Positions 35,585-46,069 of a DNA stretch of 64,000 bases are shown here, in pieces (within the stretch, counting starts at the first letter, position 1; the number at the start of each line of letters is the position of its first letter). Both the position numbers and the translations under genes were made by a program. Under the pieces are notes generated by a model, which searched no databases, had not been told where the DNA came from, and saw only the letters and a list, made by a program, of their open reading frames with translations. Source of the stretch: JAHIKV01 sp963733145 (GTDB lineage Bacteria > Planctomycetota > Planctomycetia > Pirellulales > Thermoguttaceae). Location: the NCBI GenBank assembly GCA_963733145.1, contig CAVTCJ010000003.1, positions 62,001 through 126,000 of the forward strand. The letters run 5' to 3'.

Positions 35585-37765
35585 TCACTCGTCCGAGTAC
35601 ACCCGCGTGCTCTCTTGTTTGGTGACGGGCGTCTGCATGTCGTCGGTCTTGAGTTGGATGTTGACGCGGAGGTCGCCGGGGCGGAGGGCCTTCGCCCGCA
35701 CCCGGTAGACCGTCTCGGCCTTGGGGGCCAGTTGGGCAAGCCCCTCAAAAACTACCCGGTTCCCGTCCAGTGCGTGGCGCGTGGGGCCTTCGGCCGCCGT
35801 CGGCTGAAGCTCGGGCGGCAGAAGGACCGAAAGCTGCACGTTCGTCGCCGCCTTCGAGCCCTGGTTCATCACCCGGACCTCGTAGGTCGTCTCGCCGCCG
35901 ACGCCGATCGGGTCTTCACGATCGGCCACCTGGAAGAGGATCGCCGCGATGCCCTCGACCAGCACCGACTGGTCCTTCTCGGCGACCAGCCCTTTTTCGG
36001 CCGTGCCGCGGAGCCGGATGGCTTGTTGGCCGGCCTCGACCGGCAGAGTCACCAACTGGACGCTGCCGACCTCCTTGGCCGGGAGCTTTTCCAGCCGCCA
36101 ATGCACGGTCCGCGTCGCTTCCTCATAGTAGCCGGCGTTGTTCGCTTTGACGAACTTCAATCCGGCCGGCAGCGACGCCACCAACTCGACGTTCTGGGCC
36201 GCCGCCGTGCCGGGATTGGCCACCGACAACTGATACGTGGCCTGACGCTCCAGGTATCGGCGTTTGGGGCCTTCCAGGGCGACGTCCAATTGCGGGGCGA
36301 CCACCTCCAATTGACGCTTGTTCTCCACGCGAAGGCTGCCGTCGCCGCGGGCGGTCAACATGTTGACCACCGGTCCGGCTTTGTCGGCCACCAGGGGCAG
36401 ATCCAGCTTGCGGCTCTCGCCCGGCTTCAGATCGCCCACCGTATATTCCAGTTCGCTGCCGGCGGGATGCCGCAGACCGGGCGGAATCCGCTCCTCGAGC
36501 ACCACGCCCGTCGCCACGCCCGTCCCCGGATTGGACACCACGATCGACAGCATGACCTGTTCGCCGATCATCACCTTCGAGGGAACTGTGGTCTCGACGG
36601 CCAGTTGTGGCCGGGTGGCGACGCATCGAGCGGCCGCGTCCGCCGCGAAGTGGACCGTGGCCACGCTGCCGATCTCGCCCTCGGCCGTGGGCATCAGACT
36701 CATCTCGACGACCGACTCCTCGCCGGGCCGAATGGTCCCCAGGCTCCACACCAGTTCGCCCCGCGTGCCGCGCTTCGCCTGCGGCCGGGTTTCCAACAGC
36801 CGCGTGCCGCGCGGAACTTGATCGCTAATCTCGACGTCGCAGGCGGGGACCTGGCCGACGTTGCGGACCAGCACGCTGAACGTGGCCGGCTTGCCGACCT
36901 GAATCTCTTTCGGCGCCTTTTTCTGAATCGTCAACTGCGGGCTTTGCGGCCCTTCCAGCCGCGGGTCGCCCGGCTGACCGGCCCCCTCGGCGCTCATCGC
37001 CGGTTGATCGGAAAAGCCGCGCTGCGGCGACATGAGCAGCGGGGATGGATCGCGCTGGGCGAGCGGCGCCGGATTGGCCGGCTCGGCCGATGGATCGGCG
37101 CGAAACAGCGGCGGCTCACGACCGTCCGCCGCGGCGTTCATGGGGGGTATATTCGCCGGCGGGGCCGCCGAATAACGATCGCCGCCGCGCTCGTCCGATC
37201 GAGGCTGCGCCGGCGGAGCGGCGTAGCGGTCATCCGCCGGACGAACCGTATTCACCGGCACGAGCGCCGGTCCGCCCGAGGCAGGCTCCTCGGCCGATGC
37301 CGGCTTCGCCGGATAGCGGTTGCCCAGCCCGAAAGGATCGGCCGTCGGTCGGCTCAAACCCGGATCGGCGTCGGGGATGTCCGACGCGGCGGGCGGGGCC
37401 GCAGTCGGTTGCACCGAAGCCGGCCGCAACGGATTCGCATTCCGCTCCGCCGGGGCCGCCTCCGGCCGCGAATAGTCCGGCGCCACCGGTCTCGAATAAT
37501 CTTGAGCTAAAGGCACAAGTGCGGGATGGCTCGACGGCGGAGTCGCCGGGTCTGAAGCGACCGGCATGGCATGATCCGAGGCGCCCGGCGGCGAATAATC
37601 CGCGGCCGGCGACGTCACGCGATCGACAGCGAGCGGCGTTGCATCGGCGCGGGCCGGTTCCTTAGCTAATCCGGCTTCATCGCCGCGTTGGGCCTGCGCG
37701 ATGGCGATCCAACCCAGCAAAAACAATCCGCCCAACACGCCCACGCGAACCAGCAGTGATTTCAT
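35585..37765 (-). CDS. exported DUF11/CARDB-type repeat protein
   Basis: About 726 residues from the ATG at 37765, which has AGGGGA about 7 nt upstream. It starts with a signal peptide (MKSLLVRVGVLGGLFLLGWI), then about 250 residues rich in Pro, Ala, Asp and Ser, probably an extended linker. After residue 300 come four or five repeats of a DUF11-type beta domain: LTIQKKAPKEIQVGKPATFS, VRNVGQVPACDVEISDQVP, VSNPGTGVATGVVLEERIPP, VANPGTAAAQNVELVASLPA, VMNQGSKAATNVQLSVLLPP. The repeats carry the typical N-x-G and P-x-G motifs. It is likely a cell-surface or periplasmic structural protein. It stands alone. Confidence 0.88.
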   Translation of the reverse strand: MKSLLVRVGVLGGLFLLGWIAIAQAQRGDEAGLAKEPARADATPLAVDRVTSPAADYSPPGASDHAMPVASDPATPPSSHPALVPLAQDYSRPVAPDYSRPEAAPAERNANPLRPASVQPTAAPPAASDIPDADPGLSRPTADPFGLGNRYPAKPASAEEPASGGPALVPVNTVRPADDRYAAPPAQPRSDERGGDRYSAAPPANIPPMNAAADGREPPLFRADPSAEPANPAPLAQRDPSPLLMSPQRGFSDQPAMSAEGAGQPGDPRLEGPQSPQLTIQKKAPKEIQVGKPATFSVLVRNVGQVPACDVEISDQVPRGTRLLETRPQAKRGTRGELVWSLGTIRPGEESVVEMSLMPTAEGEIGSVATVHFAADAAARCVATRPQLAVETTVPSKVMIGEQVMLSIVVSNPGTGVATGVVLEERIPPGLRHPAGSELEYTVGDLKPGESRKLDLPLVADKAGPVVNMLTARGDGSLRVENKRQLEVVAPQLDVALEGPKRRYLERQATYQLSVANPGTAAAQNVELVASLPAGLKFVKANNAGYYEEATRTVHWRLEKLPAKEVGSVQLVTLPVEAGQQAIRLRGTAEKGLVAEKDQSVLVEGIAAILFQVADREDPIGVGGETTYEVRVMNQGSKAATNVQLSVLLPPELQPTAAEGPTRHALDGNRVVFEGLAQLAPKAETVYRVRAKALRPGDLRVNIQLKTDDMQTPVTKQESTRVYSDE

Positions 37766-38003
37766 TGCATTTCCCCTTGCGGAGGGGTGTAATTCTTGGA
37801 AAAGAGTCCCCGTGCCCATAGAATCGGGCGGGTTAGTACCAAATTCCACCGAATCGGAAAAGGGCAGTTTTCCAGAAGGAATTAAACATTCCGAAAGATG
37901 GGGCAAATGCGGATACTAGAAAGCTTTGCCTGCCCACTTGCAGTTTCCCTATCGGAGATTTTTATTCACAAAGCAAAGCAGACTTCGGAGATCATCTCCT
38001 CCT

Positions 38004-38882
38004 CTATTCCAACCGATCGAGAAACGACCCCAGCGCATCGTAGTATTCCGCGCTCTGGGGATCGTTGTGGTCGCCGCCGGGAATGGGAACGAATTGCTTC
38101 GGTTGATTGGCCGCGTCGTACAATCGACAGCCGATCTTATAGGAAATCAGCCGGTCGGCCGTGCCGTGACTTTGCAAGAGCGGACCATTATAGAAGGCTA
38201 TCTTGTCTATGGAATCGAGTTTCGTTTGCATCAGCAAATCGACCGGCAGCAACGGGAACATCGTTTTCGCCACGTCGGTCATTGAGGTGAAGGTGCTTTC
38301 GAGCACCAGGGCGCGGGCCCCGTCGCGGGCGGCCAGATCGACGGCCACGGCGCCGCCCAATGAGCGTCCCATCAGGACGATCTGGTTTTCGGCGATCCCC
38401 GCTCTTTTGGCCAGCCAAGTGCGGGCGGCCCGGGCGTCGGCCAACACGCCCGGCTCGCTCGGTTTGCCCGCGCTACGTCCGAACCCGCGATAATCGAAGA
38501 TCATCGCCGCCGCGCCGATGCGGTCGTGGAGGATTTGCATTAAGCCGGCTCGGTCGGACAGGTTGCCCGCGTTGCCGTGGCAAAACAGAATCACGGCCCG
38601 GGGGTTTTCGTGAGGCACATACCAGCCGTGCAATCGCGTGCCGTCGGCCGACTTGAACCAAGCGTCCTCGAAGTTCAGACCGACTGGATGCCAATTTCCT
38701 TCGGGATAGCTCGACGGGTGGAAGATCATGGACCGCTCCACTCCGGCCAGCGGGCTGAAACTTGACTCGCGCGGCGGCGGGAATTTGCTCGTCATGGGAT
38801 AATAGCTTGGCGCGAGATTGTGGCATCCCATCACCGAAAATACGCACACAATTGTCAACACAAGCCAACTGCGGTGTTTCAT
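38004..38882 (-). CDS. lipoprotein alpha/beta hydrolase
   Basis: 292 residues from ATG 38882. The lipobox in LTIVCVFSVMGCHNLAPSYY predicts a lipid-anchored protein. The alpha/beta-hydrolase fold follows: oxyanion region ILFCHGNAGNLSDRA, IFDYRGFGRSAGKP, nucleophile elbow LMGRSLGGAVAVDLA (Ser), acid near LLQSHGTADRLISY (Asp) and catalytic His in IPGGDHNDPQ. This is the BEM46/YfhR-like subgroup by motif order. The upstream frame extension would start inside a family A repeat and is rejected as a start. The 238-nt gap before the DUF11 protein (37766-38003) shows no feature. Confidence 0.9.
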   Translation of the reverse strand: MKHRSWLVLTIVCVFSVMGCHNLAPSYYPMTSKFPPPRESSFSPLAGVERSMIFHPSSYPEGNWHPVGLNFEDAWFKSADGTRLHGWYVPHENPRAVILFCHGNAGNLSDRAGLMQILHDRIGAAAMIFDYRGFGRSAGKPSEPGVLADARAARTWLAKRAGIAENQIVLMGRSLGGAVAVDLAARDGARALVLESTFTSMTDVAKTMFPLLPVDLLMQTKLDSIDKIAFYNGPLLQSHGTADRLISYKIGCRLYDAANQPKQFVPIPGGDHNDPQSAEYYDALGSFLDRLE

Positions 38883-38901
38883 GGCGAACCCTCCATCAGC
38901 G

Positions 38902-39000
38902 GTCGTCGAAAAACAACTTGTGGTGCAGGCGTCCCGCCTGCTCCGTGCAGCCGAGACGGCCGCACCACAAACCACCAAGTTGTTTTTGGCCGACGACTCA
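38902..39000. repeat. family A palindromic repeat with long outer arms
   Basis: Outer arms GTCGTCGAAAAACAACTTG and CAAGTTGTTTTTGGCCGACG, inner arms TGTGGTGCAGGCGTCCCGCC and CGGCCGCACCACA. The right arm overlaps the stop region of the MazG-like gene. The outer arm motif also appears near 19780 beside a family C array. Confidence 0.88.
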
Positions 39001-39369
39001 GGATGAACTCTTATCCTCCGGCCCGTAGCGGCCGCGGTATTCGGCGGCGGGATATTTTTGCTCGTTCTTCGCCATCTTCCCGCGGATCGCCGTCGAAAGG
39101 TCGAGCCGCAACTCGTTGGCCATCGCCAGGGCGTAGCAGAGCACGTCGGCCAACTCGTCGGCGACGTCGCCCAGCCGCGCGGGATCGTCGCCGATTCGAC
39201 GCGACTCCTCGGCCGAAATCCACTGGAAGTGCTCCATCAGCTCGGCCGACTCGATGGCCATCGACATCGCCAGATTCTTCGGTGCGTGGAACTGCCGCCA
39301 ATCGCGCTGCTCGACGAAATCGGCCATCAGACGCTTCAGGTCGGCAAGGGTGGTGGTGGTGTCGGGCAT
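38998..39369 (-). CDS. MazG-like nucleotide pyrophosphohydrolase
   Basis: 123 residues of the all-alpha NTP pyrophosphatase superfamily. The metal-binding motif E-x2-E then E-x2-D is visible: AIESAELMEHFQWISAEES and DVADELADVLCYALAMAN. It also has the typical N-terminal WRQFHAPKNLAMSMAIE. Length and motif order match the RS21-C6/MazG-like single-domain group, which hydrolyse non-canonical or excess dNTPs. It lies on the same strand between the receiver protein and the lipoprotein hydrolase, separated by repeats on both sides. Confidence 0.88.
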   Translation of the reverse strand: MPDTTTTLADLKRLMADFVEQRDWRQFHAPKNLAMSMAIESAELMEHFQWISAEESRRIGDDPARLGDVADELADVLCYALAMANELRLDLSTAIRGKMAKNEQKYPAAEYRGRYGPEDKSSS

Positions 39370-39482
39370 GAGGGATGAAGGATGAAGTGAAAAAGACTTA
39401 TGGCAACATGTTTGAGAAAAAACGCCCTAAGTAAACCGGCCTGCCCCATTCATCCTTCATCCCTCATCCCTCATCCTTCTTC
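39367..39482. repeat. family R repeat (GGGATGAAGGATGAAG / CATCCTTCATCCCTCATCC)
   Basis: ATGAGGGATGAAGGATGA at the left and TCATCCTTCATCCCTCATCC at the right are inverted copies around a 60-nt spacer. The left arm contains the MazG-like start codon, so that gene's 5' end may derive from the repeat. Confidence 0.75.
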
Positions 39483-40332
39483 CTAAATCCCCGGCAGCCG
39501 TTGTTGCACCGGCGGGTGAATGCGTTCGCAGTAGCGGTGGCGGTAGCCTTCGGCCACGTCGAGCAGCAGCTTCCAGCACGAGCAGGTCGGCCCGATTCAT
39601 CACGTGCCGCGTGCTCCGCGTGCCCAGTCCGTGAATCAACTCCTCAAGGACTTGCAGGTGGATTTGCATGGTTTGCCGGGCGGAGAGCCCCGCGACGACG
39701 AACATCGACGAAAGCCGCCGCAACTCGTCGGCCAGATTGCCCGACCCCATGATGACGTAAGTCCGCAGCAATTCGCGGTAATGATCGATCAACTCGACGG
39801 GCAGAAACCGGCCGACCGGCACTTCGTCCGACTCGCCGTCATCGGGCTCCAATTCATCGAGCAGCGCCCGCTGCTGCCGCAGCAAGTCGGCGGCCTCGTC
39901 GTGCTCGCGCTGCAACCGGGTCTGCTCGGCCAGGCCCAGCCGTTGGTTTTCGCGGACCAGCCGGTGCCGCTCGACGGCCCGGGCGATGACCCAAATCAGG
40001 TTCCGCGTGGTGGCGGTGTGGACGCAGATGTAGCCGTCGGCGCCGACTTCGTAGCACAGGGCGGCCATCTCCTGCTCGCTCTGGGTCCCCAGCACGACGA
40101 TCGGCTCGTCGGCCCCGCCGGCGCGATAGCCCTCGACCAGGTCCAAGGCGTTCAGCGCGTCGGGCTGATGTGAGACCAGCACGGCGTCGAAGTTCTCGTC
40201 GCGGAGCCGGGCCAGTCCGGCGGCCGTGCCCACGACCTCCTCCAACTCGACCTGTGCCGCGCTGTCGCCAGCGAAGGCCTCGGCCAGCCAGCCGCCGGTC
40301 CGTTGCCGGGTGGCGATGTACAAGACCTTCAT
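39483..40332 (-). CDS. receiver-like protein lacking the usual phospho-acceptor (C-terminal frameshift)
   Basis: From ATG 40332 (MKVLYIATRQRTGGWLAEAF), residues 1-125 resemble a response-regulator receiver fold with GADEPIVVLGTQSEQEMAALCYEVGADGYICVHTATTRNL. The place where a receiver has its phosphorylated Asp reads FDAVLVSHQPDA, with no Asp at that strand end. A coiled linker and an alpha-helical C-terminal domain follow (VELIDHYRELLRTYVIMG). Near 39570 the frame shifts to LLLDVAEGYRHRYCERIHPP and ends at 39483. Repaired length is about 282 residues. It may be a phosphorylation-independent regulator; no sensor kinase is nearby. Confidence 0.65.
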
Positions 40333-40436
40333 CCGGCACGGCATTCGCCGCCAAGCCGACGCGCCGACGTCGGCAGTCGGAATCATTTCTGAAAGCAGTG
40401 CAACCATAACTCACCTGCCCGCCTGTTGCAGGAGTA

Positions 40437-40530
40437 AAACCGTTTAGCCCCGGCGTCCACGCCGGGAAGAAAAGGCTGCGTTTCCGTCCGGTTACGCACC
40501 CGGCGTGGACGCCGGGGCTAAACGGTTTTT
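40437..40530. repeat. family D palindromic repeat
   Basis: Arms AACCGTTTAGCCCCGGCGTC and GACGCCGGGGCTAAACGGTT, each arm with the inner palindrome CCCGGCGTGGACGCCGGG, around about 35 nt. This and family L are the only structures seen in the 562-nt gap 40333-40894. Confidence 0.92.
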
Positions 40531-40744
40531 CCTCCCAAGATCGTGCAAGTCTTTCTAGTATCCGCGGGGGCGGTACTCTAGCGAAGCAGGCTCGACAGGT
40601 CAAGCTCGGGTATTGCCACCTCGGAAAAACCTGCCACAATGCTCTTTGGGCCGCCCGGGCATTTCGCGGTTCGTTTAACCCCAATTCCGTTCAATTGGTC
40701 GTAACCGACTAACCAGCAATGAGTTGCAGAATGCTGATTTGCCG

Positions 40745-40872
40745 GTCTTGGGATTTGGGTCTTGGGTCTTAGGTCTTGGGGCTTGGGGCTTGGGCGTTAA
40801 ACACAAATATCGCTGCTGAGACCAACATCCAATACCCAAGACCCAAGACCTAAGTCCCAAGACCTAAGACCC
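40745..40872. repeat. family L low-complexity inverted repeat (GGTCTTAGGTCTTGGG)
   Basis: Tandem TTGGGTCTTGGGTCTTAGG units on the left, and CCCAAGACCCAAGACCTAAG units in inverse orientation on the right. They end about 20 nt before larC. A second copy precedes purM (62389-62456). Confidence 0.85.
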
Positions 40873-40894
40873 CAGCCCCCCCATCCATAGCAGC

Positions 40895-42091
<1,197 letters not shown>

Positions 42092-42138
42092 TTTGCCGCT
42101 TGCGGCTTCGTACTTACCACTAGCCACTCCCCACTAAA
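42092..42138. repeat. families I and S arms between larC and nikR
   Basis: CCGCTTGCGGCTTCG (family I) and CCACTAGCCACTCCCCACTA (family S). Confidence 0.65.
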
Positions 42139-42549
42139 ATGTCCCACATCGTCCGATTTTCCGTCTCCCTCGAAGACGATCTGCTCGCCGAGTTCGACCG
42201 CTACTGCACGGAGGAAAAGTTCGCCACCCGCAGCGAGGCCATTCGGCAACTGCTGCGGGATACGTTGACCAAGCGGGCGTGGGCCGAGGAGTCGCACGAC
42301 GCCGCCGGCACGCTGACCCTGGTCTACGACCACCACCGCCCCCAGTTGCGCGAACAACTCATCGACCTGCAGCACGACAACACCGACCTGATCGTCTCCG
42401 CGCTGCACGCCCATCTGACGCACGCACTGTGTCTGGAGGTGATCGTGTTGCGCGGCCCTTCTTCGCGGTTGCAGGGGATCGCCTCGCAATTGCGCGGACT
42501 GAAGGGCATCTTCAAGGGCGAGCTGGTCATGGCCAGTGCGGAGGGGTAG
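42139..42549 (+). CDS. nikR: nickel-responsive transcriptional regulator
   Basis: 136 residues, the normal NikR length. The N-terminal ribbon-helix-helix is IVRFSVSLEDDLLAEFDRYC followed by RSEAIRQLLRDTL. The C-terminal ACT-like domain holds the nickel ligands: YDHHRPQLREQL and SALHAHLTHALCLEVIVLRG provide the conserved His, His-x-His and Cys positions. It would repress nickel uptake genes when nickel is bound. None of its targets is present; the nearest nickel-related gene is larC, 47 nt upstream on the same strand. The end faces hsdS convergently with an 18-nt gap. Confidence 0.93.
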   Translation: MSHIVRFSVSLEDDLLAEFDRYCTEEKFATRSEAIRQLLRDTLTKRAWAEESHDAAGTLTLVYDHHRPQLREQLIDLQHDNTDLIVSALHAHLTHALCLEVIVLRGPSSRLQGIASQLRGLKGIFKGELVMASAEG

Positions 42550-42567
42550 TCGGGACAGATCGACCGT

Positions 42568-44055
42568 TTAGATGTCCGCAAGGGTCTCCAAGTCGTCGTC
42601 TTTTGGTTGCTCGATGCCCTCGACCTCCAAGGCGATTTGTTTGGCTCGATTGCGAAGCGCAACCCTGGTTTCGATTACGCGCCGCGTTTCCTCGGCAATT
42701 GCCCGACGTTTTTTCGCGTCTTTGGGGACGGGTAAGACGATCTCGAATAGGCGTTTGCCCAAGGTGTCGATGATGTCGCGGGTAAATTGCTTGGCTCGCA
42801 TCTGACGCCGAACGGTGGGGGCGTTCAGCAGGGCCAGCAGCAGATATGGGTCTAGTTTCTTTTTGTCGTGAACTCTAAGTTTGTAAATACCGCCACAGTA
42901 GAGGATTTGGGTATCGTGTTCGGTGAGGATGCAGGACGTTCCGACCAGGTAGGTGCCGTCCCGAACCACGAAGATGTCTTCTGCTTGAACGTCCTGCCTG
43001 TTTTCCTTGTAAATATCCACGCTGACGTTTTGCTTTGGGTCGCCCTTCAATTCCCAGTTGGAAATGTCGGATGTGCGCACAAACGGAATCGGGCCGGTGC
43101 CGTAAGCCATTTTCCCGATTTCAACGCCGGTGTCCCAGGCAATCGTTTTGGATTGCACCCATTCCGCCAGAGTTGTCAGGTCATGGGTGGAAGCCAAGGC
43201 CCGCAAGTCGTTCTCTATTTGAGGATCATAGTATTTTGGAACAAAGATGCCGTTCCGCATCTGCGACATGTTGCAGGCAAAGCCGGTATGACCTGTTTGT
43301 TCAAATCGCCATTCCCAATCCACCGGAACAGATTCTTCAAGAGAATCAATATGCCCTTCCAACCACAACGGAATGCGACGTATCCTCCCTCGCAATTCGA
43401 CACGGCTAGCGATGTTGGCGTCAACTTCCTTGATTATGGCTTCTCGTCGATCGGCGTCTTTCGGAACGGGAAGCACTAATTCAAGATACCTATTTCCGAT
43501 AGTGTCAATGATGTCGGCCGTAAATTGTTTTGCTCGAATTTGGCGTTTGACAATAGGCGCGTTGAGGCAAGCCAGTAGAAGAGCCGGGGGGATTGGCCCT
43601 TCATTCTTTACCCGGAATTTTAGGATGTGTGACTGATACAGGCAGGGCATATCCTGCGGGGTCAATAAACACGTTTGTCCGATGAGGTACGTGCCGTCTC
43701 GCACAAAAAAAATGTCCCCCGCTTGCACGTCCTGACGAACTGAATACTCAGCATATATACCTTCTCCCACGCCCTGTTTGGGATCCGCCTTCAATTCCCA
43801 GTTTGCCATATCCGAAGTCCGGATAAACGGAATTTCTCCGGTTCCATACGCCATTTTGCCGATTTCATGCCCGGTGTCCACAAAAAGACTACCGTCGCGT
43901 TTCAAGTCCCCGAGGACAATGAGATTATGAGTGGTCTCAAGCGACATTAGCCTGTCGGCAATTTCCGGATCGTAATATCGCGGAACAAAAACGGCGTTGT
44001 TGACTTGCGACATTCGCAATACAAAGCCGAGATGGTCTTGAAGAGCGCCTACCAT
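42568..44055 (-). CDS. hsdS: restriction-modification specificity (S) subunit with two similar recognition domains
   Basis: 495 residues with two halves, each a target-recognition domain plus a helical spacer. The halves are clearly alike: EIGKMAYGTGEIPFIRTSDM with NWELKADPKQ, against EIGKMAYGTGPIPFVRTSDI with NWELKGDPKQ. Both then have FFVRDGTYLIG or FVVRDGTYLVG, and RQIRAKQFTADIIDTIGNRY or RQMRAKQFTRDIIDTLGKRL. Similar half-domains suggest a symmetric, bipartite target. The start overlaps the methylase stop by 7 nt, so it is translated from the same mRNA. It confers DNA sequence specificity on the methylase/nuclease. Confidence 0.9.
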   Translation of the reverse strand: MVGALQDHLGFVLRMSQVNNAVFVPRYYDPEIADRLMSLETTHNLIVLGDLKRDGSLFVDTGHEIGKMAYGTGEIPFIRTSDMANWELKADPKQGVGEGIYAEYSVRQDVQAGDIFFVRDGTYLIGQTCLLTPQDMPCLYQSHILKFRVKNEGPIPPALLLACLNAPIVKRQIRAKQFTADIIDTIGNRYLELVLPVPKDADRREAIIKEVDANIASRVELRGRIRRIPLWLEGHIDSLEESVPVDWEWRFEQTGHTGFACNMSQMRNGIFVPKYYDPQIENDLRALASTHDLTTLAEWVQSKTIAWDTGVEIGKMAYGTGPIPFVRTSDISNWELKGDPKQNVSVDIYKENRQDVQAEDIFVVRDGTYLVGTSCILTEHDTQILYCGGIYKLRVHDKKKLDPYLLLALLNAPTVRRQMRAKQFTRDIIDTLGKRLFEIVLPVPKDAKKRRAIAEETRRVIETRVALRNRAKQIALEVEGIEQPKDDDLETLADI

Positions 44056-45899
44056 GCTCCAATGACCTCCTTGAATCTTTCGGCGATGAGCGGAATGTCG
44101 TCGAGCAGGACTTCTTTTCCATTCGTGTCTTTTCTAATTGTCGGATTGCCGCGGGAATCGTGGCCGCACCATTTGGCATCGGCCATGAAAATGGGCCAGT
44201 CCTCGTTTTTCTTTGGTCGCGTGTTTTCGAGGAAAAGAACGCAAGTCTTTGCATGCGTGCCGCCTTTCCCGCTCGTTTTGAAAAGCCTCCGGCATGGAAA
44301 TGACACCGCGTATCTTTACCCGCTGGCGCAAATAAGCTACGACATATTCATAGGTTGGCATACCAAAGACGGCTTCTGGAAGGACGATCCCCATCCGCCC
44401 GCCGGGCTTCAAGAGTTGTATGCAACGTTCCAGAAAAAGGATTTGCGGCGGCTGGTCCTCGTGAAGGGTTCCAGTTTTTTCCAGTTGTTTGGTCTCTTTA
44501 TTCTGCGCCCATTTATATCCCAAATCATATTGCGACAGGATCGGAGCGCCTTTGACCACGATTTTTTTGCCAAAAGGCGGATTGGTCAAAATGACGTTGG
44601 TGTTACCGAATCCGATTTTCTCGCCCATGTCGGATGGCCACTCCTCTGGCGGCGTGAGGGAGTTGCGCAGAACACTCCGCCTCGTCCATCGCCGATCAAT
44701 GCCATGTATGCCTTACATACCTTAGACAAGAAATCATCTTTATCTATGCCGCGGAAGCAATCCATAGCCACGCGGACTTTTTCCTGAAATCGTTTTTCCG
44801 CTTTCCATTCGTTATTGTCTGCCTTGGTATCCACTTGCCGCCAAACGTGCGCTAACGCGGTGATGAGGAAACCTCCTGATCCGCAGGCAGGGTCCATAAT
44901 CCTTTCGCCGGGCTTGGGGTCAAGTATTTCTACCATCATCTTGACGACGTTACGAGGAGTAAAGAACTGTCCCTCCGCGCTGCGCAAGGCCGGACCAATA
45001 AAAACCTCGAACGCTTCACCGATTGCGTCCCGATCCGCTTCCGTCACGCAATAATTCTGAAGCTCCCCAACGACATAGTACAGACTCGCGGCGTCGAGTT
45101 TTAGAACAGCTTCCGCCTTGAACACGTCCTCGAAATACTCGTTCTTAACGCGGATGAACAACTTTGAAATTCGCTCCAGAACCACATCCATCTCTTCGCC
45201 TACACCGGCACGGAAAGACACCGTGCCATTGGGAGGTGTTTCTTGTTCATCCAATATCTTACAGAACAAGACATTAATAATTTCTTGTGCCAGCGCCTCG
45301 TCGCGCGTGATGCCGGTGGTCATGCCCGCCAGGTGGTTTCGCAAATCGCGGAAAACGGCCTTGAGATTCGACGGTTTTTTCAAGTCCTTCCGCTTGAAAA
45401 GGCCGATATCCTCGATCCGCTGGCCGAACCTGGGGATATTAGGCAAAGAATCATACGTCCGCGACCCATCCTTGTGGTGGACCTTGCGAAGATATTCGTG
45501 TTCGTCCCCGTTGAACCAGACTCCAACCTCGGCGGCGCTCATGTCCAGATAGAGCTTGAGTTGTTCAACTCCATCCTTACGGGTCTTTTTTTTGCACTCC
45601 ACGACCATGAACACGTCGTCCTCGGTTCGCTTTTTCGACCGAAACACGGCAATGTCCACCGGGTAGCTCTTCTCTTCGTCCGATGGCCGTTTTCGCACCC
45701 GCCATTGCGGGCGGGTTTGGATGTGCAATGCGGGATATTCATAGTCTTCCACCAACCGTCGCGCGAAAACCTGAACTGCTTCGACCTCTTCCGGCGTGGC
45801 CTTTACCGGCTGGTCGGAGATGAAGTCCCTGATGTATCCCGACCGCAACTCGTCGGCCGGAGATGGATTTTGCTCGGGCGAAGCGGTTTTCTTCTTCAT
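44049..45899 (-). CDS. hsdM: N6-adenine methylase with N-terminal nuclease-like domain (two frameshifts)
   Basis: The first 110 residues look like the HsdR N-terminal nuclease fold: YPVDIAVFRSKKRTEDDVFMVVECKKK gives a D82...E101-x-K103 (D-ExK) site. After a helical HsdM N-terminal region come the methylase motifs PRNVVKMMVEILDPKPGERIMDPACGSGGFL (SAM binding) and, after a shift near 44670, NVILTNPPFGKK (N-P-P-F catalytic). Another shift near 44270 leads to THAKTCVLFLENTRPKKNED and the end at 44049. No separate hsdR is in the window. A fused nuclease-methylase plus an S subunit is the plan of BcgI-like type IIB systems. Repaired length is about 617 residues. Confidence 0.82.
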
Positions 45900-46069
45900 C
45901 GGAACTCCCTTTCGCGGCGAATGATCCGCTCGGACACAATCATTTACATGGACAAAGTATCACATATTGGACGCACCGCGCCAAGCCCACGGTATCGAGT
46001 CTCTTGTTGGTCGGCTGGATGTTCATTACAATAAACCCCACTGTTTTTGTCCATTGCCCCCCAAATAGA

